Positions 23,975 to 32,702 of a stretch of 64,000 nucleotides of DNA are shown one piece after another; within the stretch, counting starts at the first letter, position 1; the number at the start of each line of letters is the position of its first letter. The DNA comes from an uncultured Clostridia bacterium. Its GTDB lineage: Bacteria > Bacillota > Clostridia > UBA1381. Position numbers and translations under genes: made by a program. A model generated the notes under the pieces. The model was not told the origin of the DNA and searched no databases. It saw only the letters and a program-made list of their open reading frames with translations. The stretch is from the NCBI GenBank assembly GCA_934462715.1, contig CAKSIJ010000006.1, forward strand, positions 62,001 through 126,000. The letters run 5' to 3'.

Positions 23975-25552
23975 TTAACATTCCGGAGTTGCTTCTTTGA
24001 GCATATCCGAACACATCTTCATTCCCTGTTCGTTGCCTGCGTCCTTGAATTGACTTGCAAGCAGCTTAATTACGCTTACGGCAAGCTCCTTTGCACCCCA
24101 TGATATACCGTTTTCAAGAAGCTTTTTCTTAATATCGTCCAAAGACGGTTCGGGAAATTCTTCGCCCGATTCCTCTTTGATTTTGTTCATTATAAAATGG
24201 AAGCCGCGCGGATCCTTTTCAAAATATTTGCTTGCATAGCCGAGAGCGGCGGCAACGTCAAATTCTTTCATCTGAATATAGTAAAGAGCGTAGTTTCTGT
24301 ATATTCTTGCAATGTCAACCTTATTAACCGCGCACAAATGAGCGGTTTTTATGATTTCATAAAAGGATTTATAATAATTCTTGCCTTTATATGCGTCTGC
24401 AAGAGCAAACATCAGCTGAACGTTGACAGGGTTTGCTTCAACCGCCTTCCATAAAATATCTATAGCCTTGTCGAATTGCTCTTTTTCAAGCATCATGGCA
24501 CCGTAAATCAGATATGCCGCAGATAAGTCAACCTGCATTGCGGAGAATTGTTTTTTCTCGTTTGTTTTCGGATTGCACGGATGATATAAGTTTGCATATA
24601 AAAGAACGTCAAAAGCGGTTCTGAAGCAGTGATGCTCCACATCGGGAGTGTCGCTGTAAATAACGGCTTCGGTTCTGATAACCGCCCTTATCAGCTTCAG
24701 CGCTTCATCTCTTTTGCCCTCCTGCTTGTACTTGTTCACCTGCATAAGAGCGTTTGTAAAGGCTTGAGTATGCTTGGCAATCTGCTCCGGGTCGGTCAGT
24801 ATGCCGTTAGGATTCGGAGAGGTGTCTGCCATGAGCTTTTCTATGGCATTTGAGTATTTTCCCTCTGCTATTTCTTCGTCCTCTATAACGGACTTTATCA
24901 TTTCTTCTTCGTTGTTTTCAATAACCCCGTATTCCTCATGCTCACCGTCAATCCATGAACCGAGCTTCAGCTTATTGTCTGCAATCGCTTCAACCGTGAT
25001 GTAAATATATTTTGTGAAGTGTGTGCTGTAAGCAATGTATATGCGCTTGCAAAGTGACGGAAACAGATTTTTTTCCGGCATTTCTATTTTAACGACATTT
25101 GCGCCCGACAGCTCATACGGAACAGACACATCAAAATCAGACGGAGCATATGCTTCGTCCAGCTTGTTTTGTCTGTAAATGTTTTTAAAAAAACTGTTAA
25201 TGTATTCGCCTTTTTCGGAAATGATCGATGTAATAACATAAATCGGATCGGCTGTAAGCTTTGAGGGCAGAATTTTGTGTTCAACCGCAAAACGTATCTG
25301 AGCGTTGGGGTCTTTTGCAATTCTCTGCGCTTCTTCAATCAGCCTTTTTGCTTCCTCGGGAAGCTCTGCCTGACCGTTGGCATTTTCGGGAACGGCGGTG
25401 CTTGCTTCGGGAGCGTTGTCCGGAACAGTTTCTTCACCTGCTGTTTCCTCAGCGGCTTCGTTTTCAATATTATCGGCAGACTGTTCGGTCTGTGTATTTG
25501 CGTTTTCTTCTTCTTTCTTTCCTTTGCCGGAAAGCTTTTTAAAAAAATTCAT
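23975..25552 (-). CDS. TPR-containing protein with acidic N-terminus, function unknown
   Basis: 525 residues, soluble. After a short basic start (NFFKKLSGKGKKEE) comes a disordered Glu/Ala/Thr-rich stretch (about 15-70), a mixed alpha/beta domain (about 75-230) and a helical tetratricopeptide-like half (about 250-500) with repeats such as FDKAIDILWKAVEANPVNVQLMFALADAY. No enzyme motif. ATG 25552 has the SD GGAGG; a longer frame reaches 25615 but crosses a GC hairpin. Own SigA promoter at 25673-25701. I do not recognise a named family; scaffold or stress role is possible. Confidence 0.7.
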   Translation of the reverse strand: MNFFKKLSGKGKKEEENANTQTEQSADNIENEAAEETAGEETVPDNAPEASTAVPENANGQAELPEEAKRLIEEAQRIAKDPNAQIRFAVEHKILPSKLTADPIYVITSIISEKGEYINSFFKNIYRQNKLDEAYAPSDFDVSVPYELSGANVVKIEMPEKNLFPSLCKRIYIAYSTHFTKYIYITVEAIADNKLKLGSWIDGEHEEYGVIENNEEEMIKSVIEDEEIAEGKYSNAIEKLMADTSPNPNGILTDPEQIAKHTQAFTNALMQVNKYKQEGKRDEALKLIRAVIRTEAVIYSDTPDVEHHCFRTAFDVLLYANLYHPCNPKTNEKKQFSAMQVDLSAAYLIYGAMMLEKEQFDKAIDILWKAVEANPVNVQLMFALADAYKGKNYYKSFYEIIKTAHLCAVNKVDIARIYRNYALYYIQMKEFDVAAALGYASKYFEKDPRGFHFIMNKIKEESGEEFPEPSLDDIKKKLLENGISWGAKELAVSVIKLLASQFKDAGNEQGMKMCSDMLKEATPEC

Positions 25553-25863
25553 TGTATCCTCCATTCTGCCGCCGTGCGGCGGCACAAATCTCAACGTGAA
25601 AAAGATGCACAGCATATTTTTTCACGTTATCCTCCGGTTCTTCCGAAATTCGGAGATAATATAACATAGTATATTTTATCATTACAGCTTGATTTTGTCA
25701 ATCCTGAAAAAGAAAAACTTTAAAAAAATTACAATTAGCTTAATGAACGGTAAATGCAGAAAGAATTGACTTAATTCATAGTGTATGATATAATTGTTGC
25801 ATAAATCAAATAAATTATGTATAAAAATTTCTGTGATAAAGGATTAAAAACGGAGCGGATTGT
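25553..25863. promoter_or_regulatory. Divergent promoter region between TPR gene and vanZ
   Basis: Minus strand: TTGACA (25696-25701), 17 bp, TAAAAT (25673-25678), then a leader of about 115 bases with three hairpins, the last a GCCGCC/GGCGGC stem directly before the SD. Plus strand: TTGACT (25766-25771), 17 bp, TATAAT (25789-25794) for the VanZ gene. No ORF found. Confidence 0.75.
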
Positions 25864-26385
25864 ATGAATATAAAAAAAGAATCTGTAAATCATTTCGGAA
25901 AATTGTTTTTTGCTTTATATTTGCTTGTGCTGATATGGGTGATTTTATTCAAGCTGCAATTTTCGGTTAAAGATATTCAAAGAATAAGAGATATAAATCT
26001 TGCGCCATTTTATTATGATAACGGAACGGGGAAAACCTTTCATATTAAAGAAGTAATCGGAAATTTTTTGCTGTTTGTGCCTTTCGGAATTTACATATCC
26101 ATGCCGGAGAAAAAGCTTAATTTTGCTGTACGGCTTCTTATAATGGCTGCGGCGAGCCTTTGTCTTGAAATCTGCCAGTATGCTTTGTCAATCGGAGTTA
26201 CCGATATAACGGATATTATTTCAAATGCCTTTGGCGGAATAGCCGGAATGGCATTTTACAGCCGCTTTGTGAAAATGCTGAAAAGCAAAAAGCGTGCCGA
26301 CACCGCAATAATTATAACGGCGGCTGTTGTGTCGGCGGAAGTTATCGGCTTTGCGCTGCTTTTAATGTCATCATATTTTGCTTAA
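25864..26385 (+). CDS. VanZ family membrane protein
   Basis: 173 residues with four hydrophobic segments (about 13-30, 62-78, 87-105, 142-165). The signature INLAPF near residue 40, the NFLLFVPFGIY helix and the later DITDIISNAFGGIAG are typical of VanZ-like proteins, first described with teicoplanin resistance, and of stand-alone homologues with unknown cell-envelope roles. Nothing in the context implies resistance. SD GGAG. Strong SigA promoter; the next gene has its own promoter, so probably monocistronic. Confidence 0.88.
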   Translation: MNIKKESVNHFGKLFFALYLLVLIWVILFKLQFSVKDIQRIRDINLAPFYYDNGTGKTFHIKEVIGNFLLFVPFGIYISMPEKKLNFAVRLLIMAAASLCLEICQYALSIGVTDITDIISNAFGGIAGMAFYSRFVKMLKSKKRADTAIIITAAVVSAEVIGFALLLMSSYFA

Positions 26386-26404
26386 AAAATTAACGGTAAA
26401 ACTA

Positions 26405-26433
26405 TTGAAATACCGGGAATATCGGTGTATAAT
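26405..26433 (+). promoter_or_regulatory. SigA promoter upstream of esterase fragment gene
   Basis: TTGAAA (26405-26410), 17-bp spacer, TATAAT (26428-26433). It shows the truncated esterase-like gene downstream is likely transcribed on its own. Confidence 0.7.
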
Positions 26434-26508
26434 ATAGAAAACATAAAAAAGCAAAGGAATTAGACAGATATGTTGAAGAAATGGAGTATTATCATACAAA
26501 GGTGAGAT

Positions 26509-26922
26509 GTGACGAGCATGGATTACGGCGAATTGTTCGACATACACCCGGTTGAAAAGGAGCAGCTTGCAAAAAGAGCGGCTAAAAAGGCATTAAAGCA
26601 TACATACGGATATGACATATATGCCGATCAGCCTGTTTATAAATCGGTATGCTTTGAGGGTTCAAAAGCATACATAACGCTTGAAAGCGGAGAGGGACTT
26701 TATTGCTGTGACCCGAAATTTGTATACATATATGTGGCGGGAGCAGATAAACAGCTTAAAAAGGCTGATGTAGAAATAATCGGAGATAACCTGCTTTGCG
26801 TTCACAGCGAGGAGGTTGATGAGCCTGTGCTTGTAAGATACGCATTTGACAATTATTATGAGGGTCTGCATATCTATAACAAAGCAGGATTACCGCTTGC
26901 GCCTTTCAGAACGGATAAATAG
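26509..26922 (+). CDS. Stand-alone C-terminal part of sialate O-acetylesterase (SIAE-like)
   Basis: 137 residues that align, by eye, with the last quarter of SGNH-type sialate 9-O-acetylesterases: the MDYGELFDIHP segment holds the Asp/His of the DxxH catalytic motif, followed by the beta-sandwich tail with VAGADKQLKKADVEI, PVLVRYAF and the closing YNKAGLPLAPFRTD. The N-terminal catalytic Ser block is absent, so it cannot be an active esterase alone. GTG 26509 or ATG 26518 may start it (SD AAAGGTG at 26498-26504). It has a promoter and a terminator and no internal stops, so it is either a maintained carbohydrate-binding piece or a recent truncation. Confidence 0.7.
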   Translation: MTSMDYGELFDIHPVEKEQLAKRAAKKALKHTYGYDIYADQPVYKSVCFEGSKAYITLESGEGLYCCDPKFVYIYVAGADKQLKKADVEIIGDNLLCVHSEEVDEPVLVRYAFDNYYEGLHIYNKAGLPLAPFRTDK

Positions 26923-26962
26923 GCATGAGAGAGTTGAACTCATGGGGTTCAACTAAACAGAC

Positions 26963-26995
26963 GAGCGCAGTCCGAAAGCTGACTGCGCTCTTTTT
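26963..26995 (+). terminator. Terminator after esterase fragment
   Basis: 10-bp perfect stem GAGCGCAGTC (26963-26972) with GACTGCGCTC (26981-26990), then five T. Confidence 0.88.
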
Positions 26996-27192
26996 ACGGC
27001 GAATTTTTGAAATATTCCGACATTCATATTTTATTAATAAAAAAAAATCAGGATTTTAACTTTTTATTCACACGCATGACAAAAGAGTGTTGTATGATAT
27101 AGATACAGTAAAAAAAATAGAAATAAATATTTACTGAAATGAGCCGGAAAGCGGCGGACTGAAAAATTCAAAACAGATACGGAGGAGATTTT

Positions 27193-28401
27193 ATGAAACG
27201 GTATCCATATACAGAGTCAACAGATTTGGTAGTTTATGTAGATAAGCCAAAGAAGAAAAAGAGAAACAGCACCTGGACTGCCTGTATTTGTTCGGCGCTT
27301 ATCGCAAGCGTTGTTACTGCCGGAGCGGTAGGAGGCGGAGCGGCCTTGTACATCAAAAATAAACCCTCCTCAGCGCACAGCAGCAGTACCTTTGTTACTA
27401 CCGGAGGTTCGGCAAAGCTTATGTCAACCGATACGGTTGGCGGAGAGCTTACGGTATCGCAGATTGCGTCTAAGGTCGGACCGAGCTGCGTAGGAGTGAT
27501 AAACAAAACAAAGGTAACTCCGAAAAAGTATTATGATCCGTTTTCGGGACGTTCATATTATACAAGCGACCCGAACAGCAATGAGCTTGTTCAGCAGGGC
27601 AGCGGCTCGGGAATCATCATAAGCGAGGACGGATATATAGTAACGAATCAGCACGTAATTGACGGAGCTGCGGAGATTTCCGTAATACTCAATACCGGAG
27701 ATGAATGTACAGCCAAATTGATAGGCTCGGATTCAAAATCGGATCTTGCGGTTTTGAAAATCGAAAAAACAGGCTTGCAGGCAGCAACTCTCGGTGATTC
27801 CGATAAGCTTGAAGTTGGAGAATTGGCGGTTGCAATAGGTAATCCTCTCGGACAGGAGCTTGCAGGTACCGTTACGGCAGGAGTTATAAGCGCAGTTAAC
27901 AGAACCATGACGGTTGACAACAAGGTTTATAACCTTATCCAGACGGACGCGGCAATCAACCCGGGTAATTCGGGCGGTGCGCTTGTTAACAGATACGGAC
28001 AGGTAATAGGTATCAACACAATTAAGCTTTCGGATACAAATGTTGAAGGTATCGGATTTGCAATTGCAATTTCAGAAGCAAAGCCGATAATCGATAATCT
28101 GATAAATAACGGTTATGTTCCGGGAAGACCTATTGTTGGAATTACGGTTACGGAAAATAAAAACGGCTTGTCGGTATACAGTGTTGTTGCCGGAAGCGGA
28201 GCAGCGAATGCCGGTATTCAGGAGGGTGACTTAATCGTTAAGGCGGACGGACAGGTAATCAACACCTCCGATAAGCTTAATGAAATCAGAGATAAAAAGT
28301 CACCGGGCGAATATCTGACGCTTACCGTAATCAGAAACGGTGAATTAAAGGATATTGACGTTCTTCTGGGAGAAGATGTTCCCCGAAGTAACGACAATTA
28401 A
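27193..28401 (+). CDS. htrA: Membrane-anchored HtrA-type serine protease with PDZ domain (second copy)
   Basis: 402-residue extracytoplasmic protease/chaperone. A basic stretch (KPKKKKR, 18-24) precedes one membrane anchor (about 29-54), a Ser-rich linker, and the protease domain with His154 (TNQHV), Asp184 (SDSKSDLAVL) and Ser260 (NPGNSGG). A single PDZ domain (about 305-390) completes the classical layout. SD GGAGGAG lies eight bases before the ATG. It differs from the copy at 1321 in keeping the canonical NPGNSGG and lacking the long acidic head. Likely envelope-stress role. Confidence 0.94.
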   Translation: MKRYPYTESTDLVVYVDKPKKKKRNSTWTACICSALIASVVTAGAVGGGAALYIKNKPSSAHSSSTFVTTGGSAKLMSTDTVGGELTVSQIASKVGPSCVGVINKTKVTPKKYYDPFSGRSYYTSDPNSNELVQQGSGSGIIISEDGYIVTNQHVIDGAAEISVILNTGDECTAKLIGSDSKSDLAVLKIEKTGLQAATLGDSDKLEVGELAVAIGNPLGQELAGTVTAGVISAVNRTMTVDNKVYNLIQTDAAINPGNSGGALVNRYGQVIGINTIKLSDTNVEGIGFAIAISEAKPIIDNLINNGYVPGRPIVGITVTENKNGLSVYSVVAGSGAANAGIQEGDLIVKADGQVINTSDKLNEIRDKKSPGEYLTLTVIRNGELKDIDVLLGEDVPRSNDN

Positions 28402-28548
28402 TTGATTGTTATAATTTTATTATGCTAACTTCCAAGGTTGATATACTTCAACCGACATCTTTTTCATACACGCCCTCGTCAAGGCGGGGGCGATCCCTCT
28501 TAAAATAATGCGCGGCTGAGTCATACGCAGCCGCCAGATTTAGATATA
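28402..28548 (+). other. Structured non-coding segment after htrA
   Basis: Three short hairpins in a row: GGTTGA/TCAACC (about 28437-28454), CGCCC/GGGCG (about 28471-28492) and GCGGCTG/CAGCCGC (about 28512-28534). They end at a true terminator. No ORF. This could be a 3' UTR or a small RNA. Confidence 0.4.
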
Positions 28549-28590
28549 AAAATGCTGTAAGCGATACTTTAAAGCTTACAGCATTTTTTT
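28549..28590. terminator. Bidirectional terminator between htrA and TauE gene
   Basis: 14-bp stem AAAATGCTGTAAGC (28549-28562) with its complement at 28574-28587 and T-runs on both sides. Confidence 0.88.
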
Positions 28591-28593
28591 GTG

Positions 28594-29370
28594 TTATTTC
28601 AGCAATGAAAAGCCGAGAACAACAATTCCGAGTATAACCAGAATTACACCGGTAAGTCTGTTAAGTGTTTTTGCGCTTGCCTTATTTGCGATTACGGCGG
28701 CAATTCTTGCAAAGATAAGAGTAAAGCTTACGCACAGTACAAATGTCAGCAAATCGGGCAGCTCGCCTATGATGAAGTGCGAAACCGAACCGGTAAGAGC
28801 GGTAAAGGTCATAATAAATACGCTTGTACCGACCGCCGTTTTAAGCTCAAAGCCCATTACGCTCGTAAGGAGCAATAACATCATCATGCCGCCGCCTGCG
28901 CCGACAAAGCCGCATATAAAGCCTACGATAACACCGCAGATACCGGATTTAAGCAGACGTTCTTTTTTTGAGGCATTGTTCATATCCTCCTTAGTTGTCA
29001 TAACCGGTCTTGCGATAAATTTAATTCCTAAAAGCAAAGTCATAAAAACCGAAAAATTACCCATAGCGGCAGATGGCAGCAGACTTGAAACATAGCTTCC
29101 GACAACGGTAAATATAAGAACCGCAATCATCATAACCATGCCGTTTTTGATGTCGAGATTTTTGTTTTTGCCGTAGGTGTACGCAGATACGGCGCTTGCG
29201 AGTACGTCCGAAGCCAAAGCAATTCCGACTGCCGTATACGGCTCGATGCCGAGGAAGGTTACAAGCAGCGGTGTTATAACGGCTGCCGCACTCATACCGG
29301 CAAAGCCCGTGCCAAGACCTGCTCCCATACCGGCAAACAGACATACGATAACCTTTGTTAAATATTGCAT
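28594..29370 (-). CDS. TauE/SafE family sulfite exporter-type permease
   Basis: 258-residue membrane protein with about eight hydrophobic helices. The glycine-rich first helix GAGLGTGFAGMSAAAV and the repeated CGFVGAGGGMMMLLLL helix in the second half are family marks (PF01925 type). These carriers move small anions such as sulfite or sulfonates; substrate here is unknown. SD AAGGAGTG. Three bases downstream of the marR gene, so the two form an operon under MarR control. Confidence 0.88.
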   Translation of the reverse strand: MQYLTKVIVCLFAGMGAGLGTGFAGMSAAAVITPLLVTFLGIEPYTAVGIALASDVLASAVSAYTYGKNKNLDIKNGMVMMIAVLIFTVVGSYVSSLLPSAAMGNFSVFMTLLLGIKFIARPVMTTKEDMNNASKKERLLKSGICGVIVGFICGFVGAGGGMMMLLLLTSVMGFELKTAVGTSVFIMTFTALTGSVSHFIIGELPDLLTFVLCVSFTLIFARIAAVIANKASAKTLNRLTGVILVILGIVVLGFSLLK

Positions 29371-29373
29371 TAT

Positions 29374-29808
29374 TTACACTCCTTTTTTCTCCCCGATATT
29401 TTTTGCCATTTTTGAGTGGTAATCAAAAAATCTTTGTTTATCTTTAAGGCTGAAACCCTTAAAAAGCAAATCGGAAAATTCCTCCTGCACCGCATGACCG
29501 TAGGAAACAATAGGTTTTGCGCCGTTTGTGAGAATCAGATGTATGCTTTTTTTGTTATCCTCCTTATAGATGCCTTTAAGAAAATTCTTTTTGTACAGTG
29601 AGTTTACCGAAAGCGATACCTGTGATTTGGGAATCTTCCTTATTCTTGAAATCTGTGCCGCAGTGTCGAAATTCGGATTGTTGGCAAGAAACATGATAAT
29701 ATCCGTTTCGGCTGCCGTGAGAGAAAATTTTTTCATAATCTTTTTTCTGTATGCGGAATACTCGTTTTCAAACAAAAGAAGATAGTTCCAAAAATTATTG
29801 ACCGTCAT
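29374..29808 (-). CDS. MarR family transcriptional regulator
   Basis: 144 residues with the MarR winged helix (about 28-100: LTAAETDIIMFLANNPNFDTA, recognition helix PKSQVSLSVNSLYKKNFL, wing EDNKKSIHLILT). Likely represses itself and the adjacent TauE-type permease. The promoter just upstream carries two palindromic operator-like sites, one between -35 and -10 and one over the transcription start, a standard autorepression layout. SD AGGAGGTGA. Confidence 0.9.
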   Translation of the reverse strand: MTVNNFWNYLLLFENEYSAYRKKIMKKFSLTAAETDIIMFLANNPNFDTAAQISRIRKIPKSQVSLSVNSLYKKNFLKGIYKEDNKKSIHLILTNGAKPIVSYGHAVQEEFSDLLFKGFSLKDKQRFFDYHSKMAKNIGEKKGV

Positions 29809-29825
29809 AAAATCACCTCCTGTTA

Positions 29826-29876
29826 TTGTTCTAAATTGAACAATAACATTATAGTTCGATTTAGAACAATTGTCAA
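29826..29876 (-). promoter_or_regulatory. marR-tauE promoter with two operator palindromes
   Basis: TTGACA (29871-29876), 17 bp, TATAAT (29848-29853), full consensus. The spacer holds TTGTTCTAAATCGAAC (29854-29869); downstream is a perfect 18-bp palindrome TTGTTC-N6-GAACAA (29826-29843). The two share TTGTTC...GAAC half-sites, so they are probable MarR operators. Confidence 0.75.
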
Positions 29877-29928
29877 GATAAATGCAAAATTTATTTTATT
29901 GTTTACAGAAGTTTAATAAAATAAAAAA

Positions 29929-29972
29929 ACACTGCCGCAAGCAATGATTTAAAATCATTTTTGCAGCAGTGT
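29929..29972 (-). terminator. Terminator of secDF
   Basis: Stem ACACTGC/GCAGTGT (29929-29935, 29966-29972) with an inner AATGATTT/AAATCATT stem and, on the minus strand, a T-run after it. Confidence 0.75.
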
Positions 29973-29991
29973 CTGTTTTGTTTAATTAAAA

Positions 29992-30882
29992 TTACTTTCT
30001 GACAGACTTAGCTTCTGCCTCAGCATCTTTCCATGCACCCCAGAAAGGAGTTGCAACAAAGATTGAAGTGAAAGTACCGCAGGTGATACCGATAATAAGC
30101 GGAAGTGCAAATTCCTTAACGGCGGTAACACCGATTATAAAGAGAAGCAGGATTGTGATAAGCGTTGTTATTGAAGTGCAGATTGTACGTCCCATACATT
30201 CGGTGATACTTCTGTCAACAAGAGTTGAAATCGTACCGTCCTTGCGGCGGTTGTAGCCTCTCATGTTTTCTCTGATACGGTCAAATATAACAATTGTATC
30301 GTTGATTGAATAACCGATAACCGTCAGCATGGCTGCGATGAAGGTTGTGTTCAGAGAAATATTGAATATAGCGTATACGGCAAACATTACAAGTATGTTT
30401 ATCGCAAGAGCGCATACAGCGGTGATAGCCGAACGCCACTCGAATCTGATTGCAATATAAGCAAGTATACAAAGGATTGCTATTAAGGTAAAGAGCAATG
30501 TCTTTGACTGTACCTGTTTACCGAAGCTTGCCGAAGCGGAGCTTACGGATAAAAGAGCATTGTCGTCAAGTGAATACTTATCTTTCATTAATGAAAAGAT
30601 TTCATTTTTTGTTTCTTCATCAATAGGCTGAGTTTTGATACTTACACCCGATGAAGTTGTCTGAACTATAAGAGGATTAACTCCGGTTTCTTTTTCAAGG
30701 TATTCTTTTATTTCGCTTGTGTTGACGTTATCCATAGCGATTTCCATTTTGATACCGCCGAGAAATTCTACGTCAAAGTTAAATCCGCCGTGTACAAAGT
30801 ACATAACTATACCAATGATAATTATTGCAATCGGGACAAGCAAGGTTTTTGTTTTATTTTTTGTTACGTTTAATATTTTCAT
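29992..30882 (-). CDS. secF: Protein translocase subunit SecF
   Basis: With SecD pulls proteins out of the SecYEG channel using proton motive force. 296 residues, six membrane helices and a periplasmic-type first loop (about 30-120). GYSINDTIVIFDRIREN is the diagnostic SecF helix-4 motif. The N-terminal FDVEFLGGI corresponds to the conserved FxxGG. SD AGGAGG. Separate SecF and SecD (not fused as in Bacillus), with secD 15 bases upstream. Confidence 0.95.
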   Translation of the reverse strand: MKILNVTKNKTKTLLVPIAIIIIGIVMYFVHGGFNFDVEFLGGIKMEIAMDNVNTSEIKEYLEKETGVNPLIVQTTSSGVSIKTQPIDEETKNEIFSLMKDKYSLDDNALLSVSSASASFGKQVQSKTLLFTLIAILCILAYIAIRFEWRSAITAVCALAINILVMFAVYAIFNISLNTTFIAAMLTVIGYSINDTIVIFDRIRENMRGYNRRKDGTISTLVDRSITECMGRTICTSITTLITILLLFIIGVTAVKEFALPLIIGITCGTFTSIFVATPFWGAWKDAEAEAKSVRK

Positions 30883-30897
30883 TATCCTTACCTCCTC

Positions 30898-32439
30898 TTA
30901 TTTATGGCACAATGCATTACGGTTTTTGATGTTTAAGCCGACAAGCTGCTTCAACAAGAACTTTGTAACGCTGATGGCGGTGAACATACTTACAACAACA
31001 CCAAGACCGAGAGTAACGGCGAAGCCTCTTACAGTACCGATACCGGACAGATAGAGAACAACACAGGTAATGATTGTGGTGATGTTAGAGTCAAGGATTG
31101 CGGAGAATGCCTTGTGGAATCCCGATTCAACGGTAGCCTTGATTGTTTTTCCGAGTCTTAATTCTTCTGAGATTCTCTCAAATATAATAACGTTAGCGTC
31201 GACTGCCATACCTATTGAAAGAACGATACCGGCAATACCCGAAAGGCTGAGGTTAATTCTGAATATACCGAGGAACAGAGCAACTATTCCGATGTAATAC
31301 AGAAGCGCCAAGTCGGCAAGAAGTCCGCAAAGCTTGTATCTTACAGCCATGAAAATCATGATCAAAAGAATACCGATCAATGCTGCGATAAGCGATGTGG
31401 GCAGTGCGTTCGAGCCTAATTCCGCACCGATTGTTTCCTGTGATATTACCTTCATATCAAACGGAAGCGAACCGGATTTGATCTGGTTTGCAAGCTGGCT
31501 TGCTGTTTCGGCATTGAAGTCACCTGTGATGATACAGGTTTCGCTGTCGATCTTTGAATTTACGGTAGGTGCGGAGATAATGTTATCGTCCATCTTGATA
31601 GCTATATAGTTTTTGCCCGAACCGGCAGAAACTGCTTTTTCCGTAGCTGCCGCAAATTTTGAAACGGCGTCGGCATTTAATGTAAGCTCAACATAATCCT
31701 CAGAGTTTACGCTGCCGGAGGTTTGTCCGTATCTGTGAGCGGCGTCCTTGATGTCGGTTGCTCCGTCAAGCACAATGTTGCCGTCTGCGTCTACGAAAGT
31801 AAGCTTTGCGGTTGAACCTAAAAGGCTTGCTGCACTGTCTGTATCGAATACAGACGGGATTTCGACGGTAATCTGACCGAGTTCGCCCTTACTGATTCTT
31901 GCTTCTGTGTAGCCTGCGGCTGTCATACGTGCAGAGAAGATAGCTTCAACTATGTCCATGTTTGCCTCTGTCAGGAGGTTAGGGTCATAGTGCTCGCTCT
32001 CCGTGTTGACTCCGAAAGAGATAACCGAACCGCCCGCAAGGTCGATACCTTTTCTGATTCTTCCTTTGTCAACGGGCTTTGCAGGCGCTGCTGTGTCTGT
32101 TGCTGTTGTGTCCGTGCTTCCCGTGGATTCTGCCTGTGCGGTTTCTTCGGGAGAAGCAGTGGGTTCTGCCGACGCATTTGCGTCAGCGTTGTCTGTTGTT
32201 TCGTCTGCGGCAGTATTTTCATCCTTTACTTCCTCAGACGTTTGGGGTGCTGCCGTAACCTCTGTATTGTCTGTCTTTACAGAGTCTGTTGCCGCAGCTT
32301 CGTTATTTCCGAACACGTTATCGCCGAACAGGCTGTCGTATCTGAAATTGCCGATGGTAAAGCCCATAAAAGCAACGTAATTCAGAACGATTGCCAGTAC
32401 AACCATAAATGCCAGAATAACAATACTTTTTTTCTTCAT
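30898..32439 (-). CDS. secD: Protein translocase subunit SecD with long acidic/Ala-Thr insert
   Basis: Partner of SecF, 513 residues. First membrane helix at about 5-25, then a low-complexity insert of about 75 residues rich in Ala, Thr, Glu and Asp (about 45-118), then GIDLAGG, the P1 domain, and five further helices with GMAVDANVIIFERISEEL near the C-terminus. The insert between helix 1 and P1 is unusual for SecD and lies outside the membrane. Promoter on the minus strand: TTGACT (32507-32512), 17 bp, TATAAT (32484-32489). SD AAAGGAAG. Confidence 0.95.
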   Translation of the reverse strand: MKKKSIVILAFMVVLAIVLNYVAFMGFTIGNFRYDSLFGDNVFGNNEAAATDSVKTDNTEVTAAPQTSEEVKDENTAADETTDNADANASAEPTASPEETAQAESTGSTDTTATDTAAPAKPVDKGRIRKGIDLAGGSVISFGVNTESEHYDPNLLTEANMDIVEAIFSARMTAAGYTEARISKGELGQITVEIPSVFDTDSAASLLGSTAKLTFVDADGNIVLDGATDIKDAAHRYGQTSGSVNSEDYVELTLNADAVSKFAAATEKAVSAGSGKNYIAIKMDDNIISAPTVNSKIDSETCIITGDFNAETASQLANQIKSGSLPFDMKVISQETIGAELGSNALPTSLIAALIGILLIMIFMAVRYKLCGLLADLALLYYIGIVALFLGIFRINLSLSGIAGIVLSIGMAVDANVIIFERISEELRLGKTIKATVESGFHKAFSAILDSNITTIITCVVLYLSGIGTVRGFAVTLGLGVVVSMFTAISVTKFLLKQLVGLNIKNRNALCHK

Positions 32440-32483
32440 GTTCTTTCTTCCTTTCTTTAAAAAGTTTTATAGCATACCTACAT

Positions 32484-32512
32484 ATTATATAACGTTTAAC
32501 AAATTTAGTCAA
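32484..32512 (-). promoter_or_regulatory. secDF promoter
   Basis: TTGACT, 17-bp spacer, TATAAT. The -10 and following bases (TATAATATGTAGGTAT) are identical to those of the rodA promoter at 63680-63695. Confidence 0.8.
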
Positions 32513-32635
32513 TAGATTTAGCGTTATTTTTTGCGGATTTTTTTGTTTTTTATGAATATTTTTCACAAAAATGTGAGCAATAAGAATGATTTTGCCGTAA
32601 TAGTATAATAATTAACCCTAAAAATGTAAAAAAGA

Positions 32636-32664
32636 TTGATTGCGGCGGGAAAATGTGATATTAT
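32636..32664 (+). promoter_or_regulatory. Promoter of the Xre-type regulator gene
   Basis: TTGATT (32636-32641), 17 bp, TATTAT (32659-32664), 38 bases before the ATG. Confidence 0.6.
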
Positions 32665-32702
32665 TAGTTCATGTGATTTTATCGGTATTTTGAGGTGAAT
32701 AT

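Noticed and set aside
31990..32460. 156-codon open frame on the plus strand opposite secD
   Set aside because: It is the shadow of the low-complexity SecD insert, Cys/Arg-rich by reverse-complement of Ala/Thr/Glu codons, with no SD.
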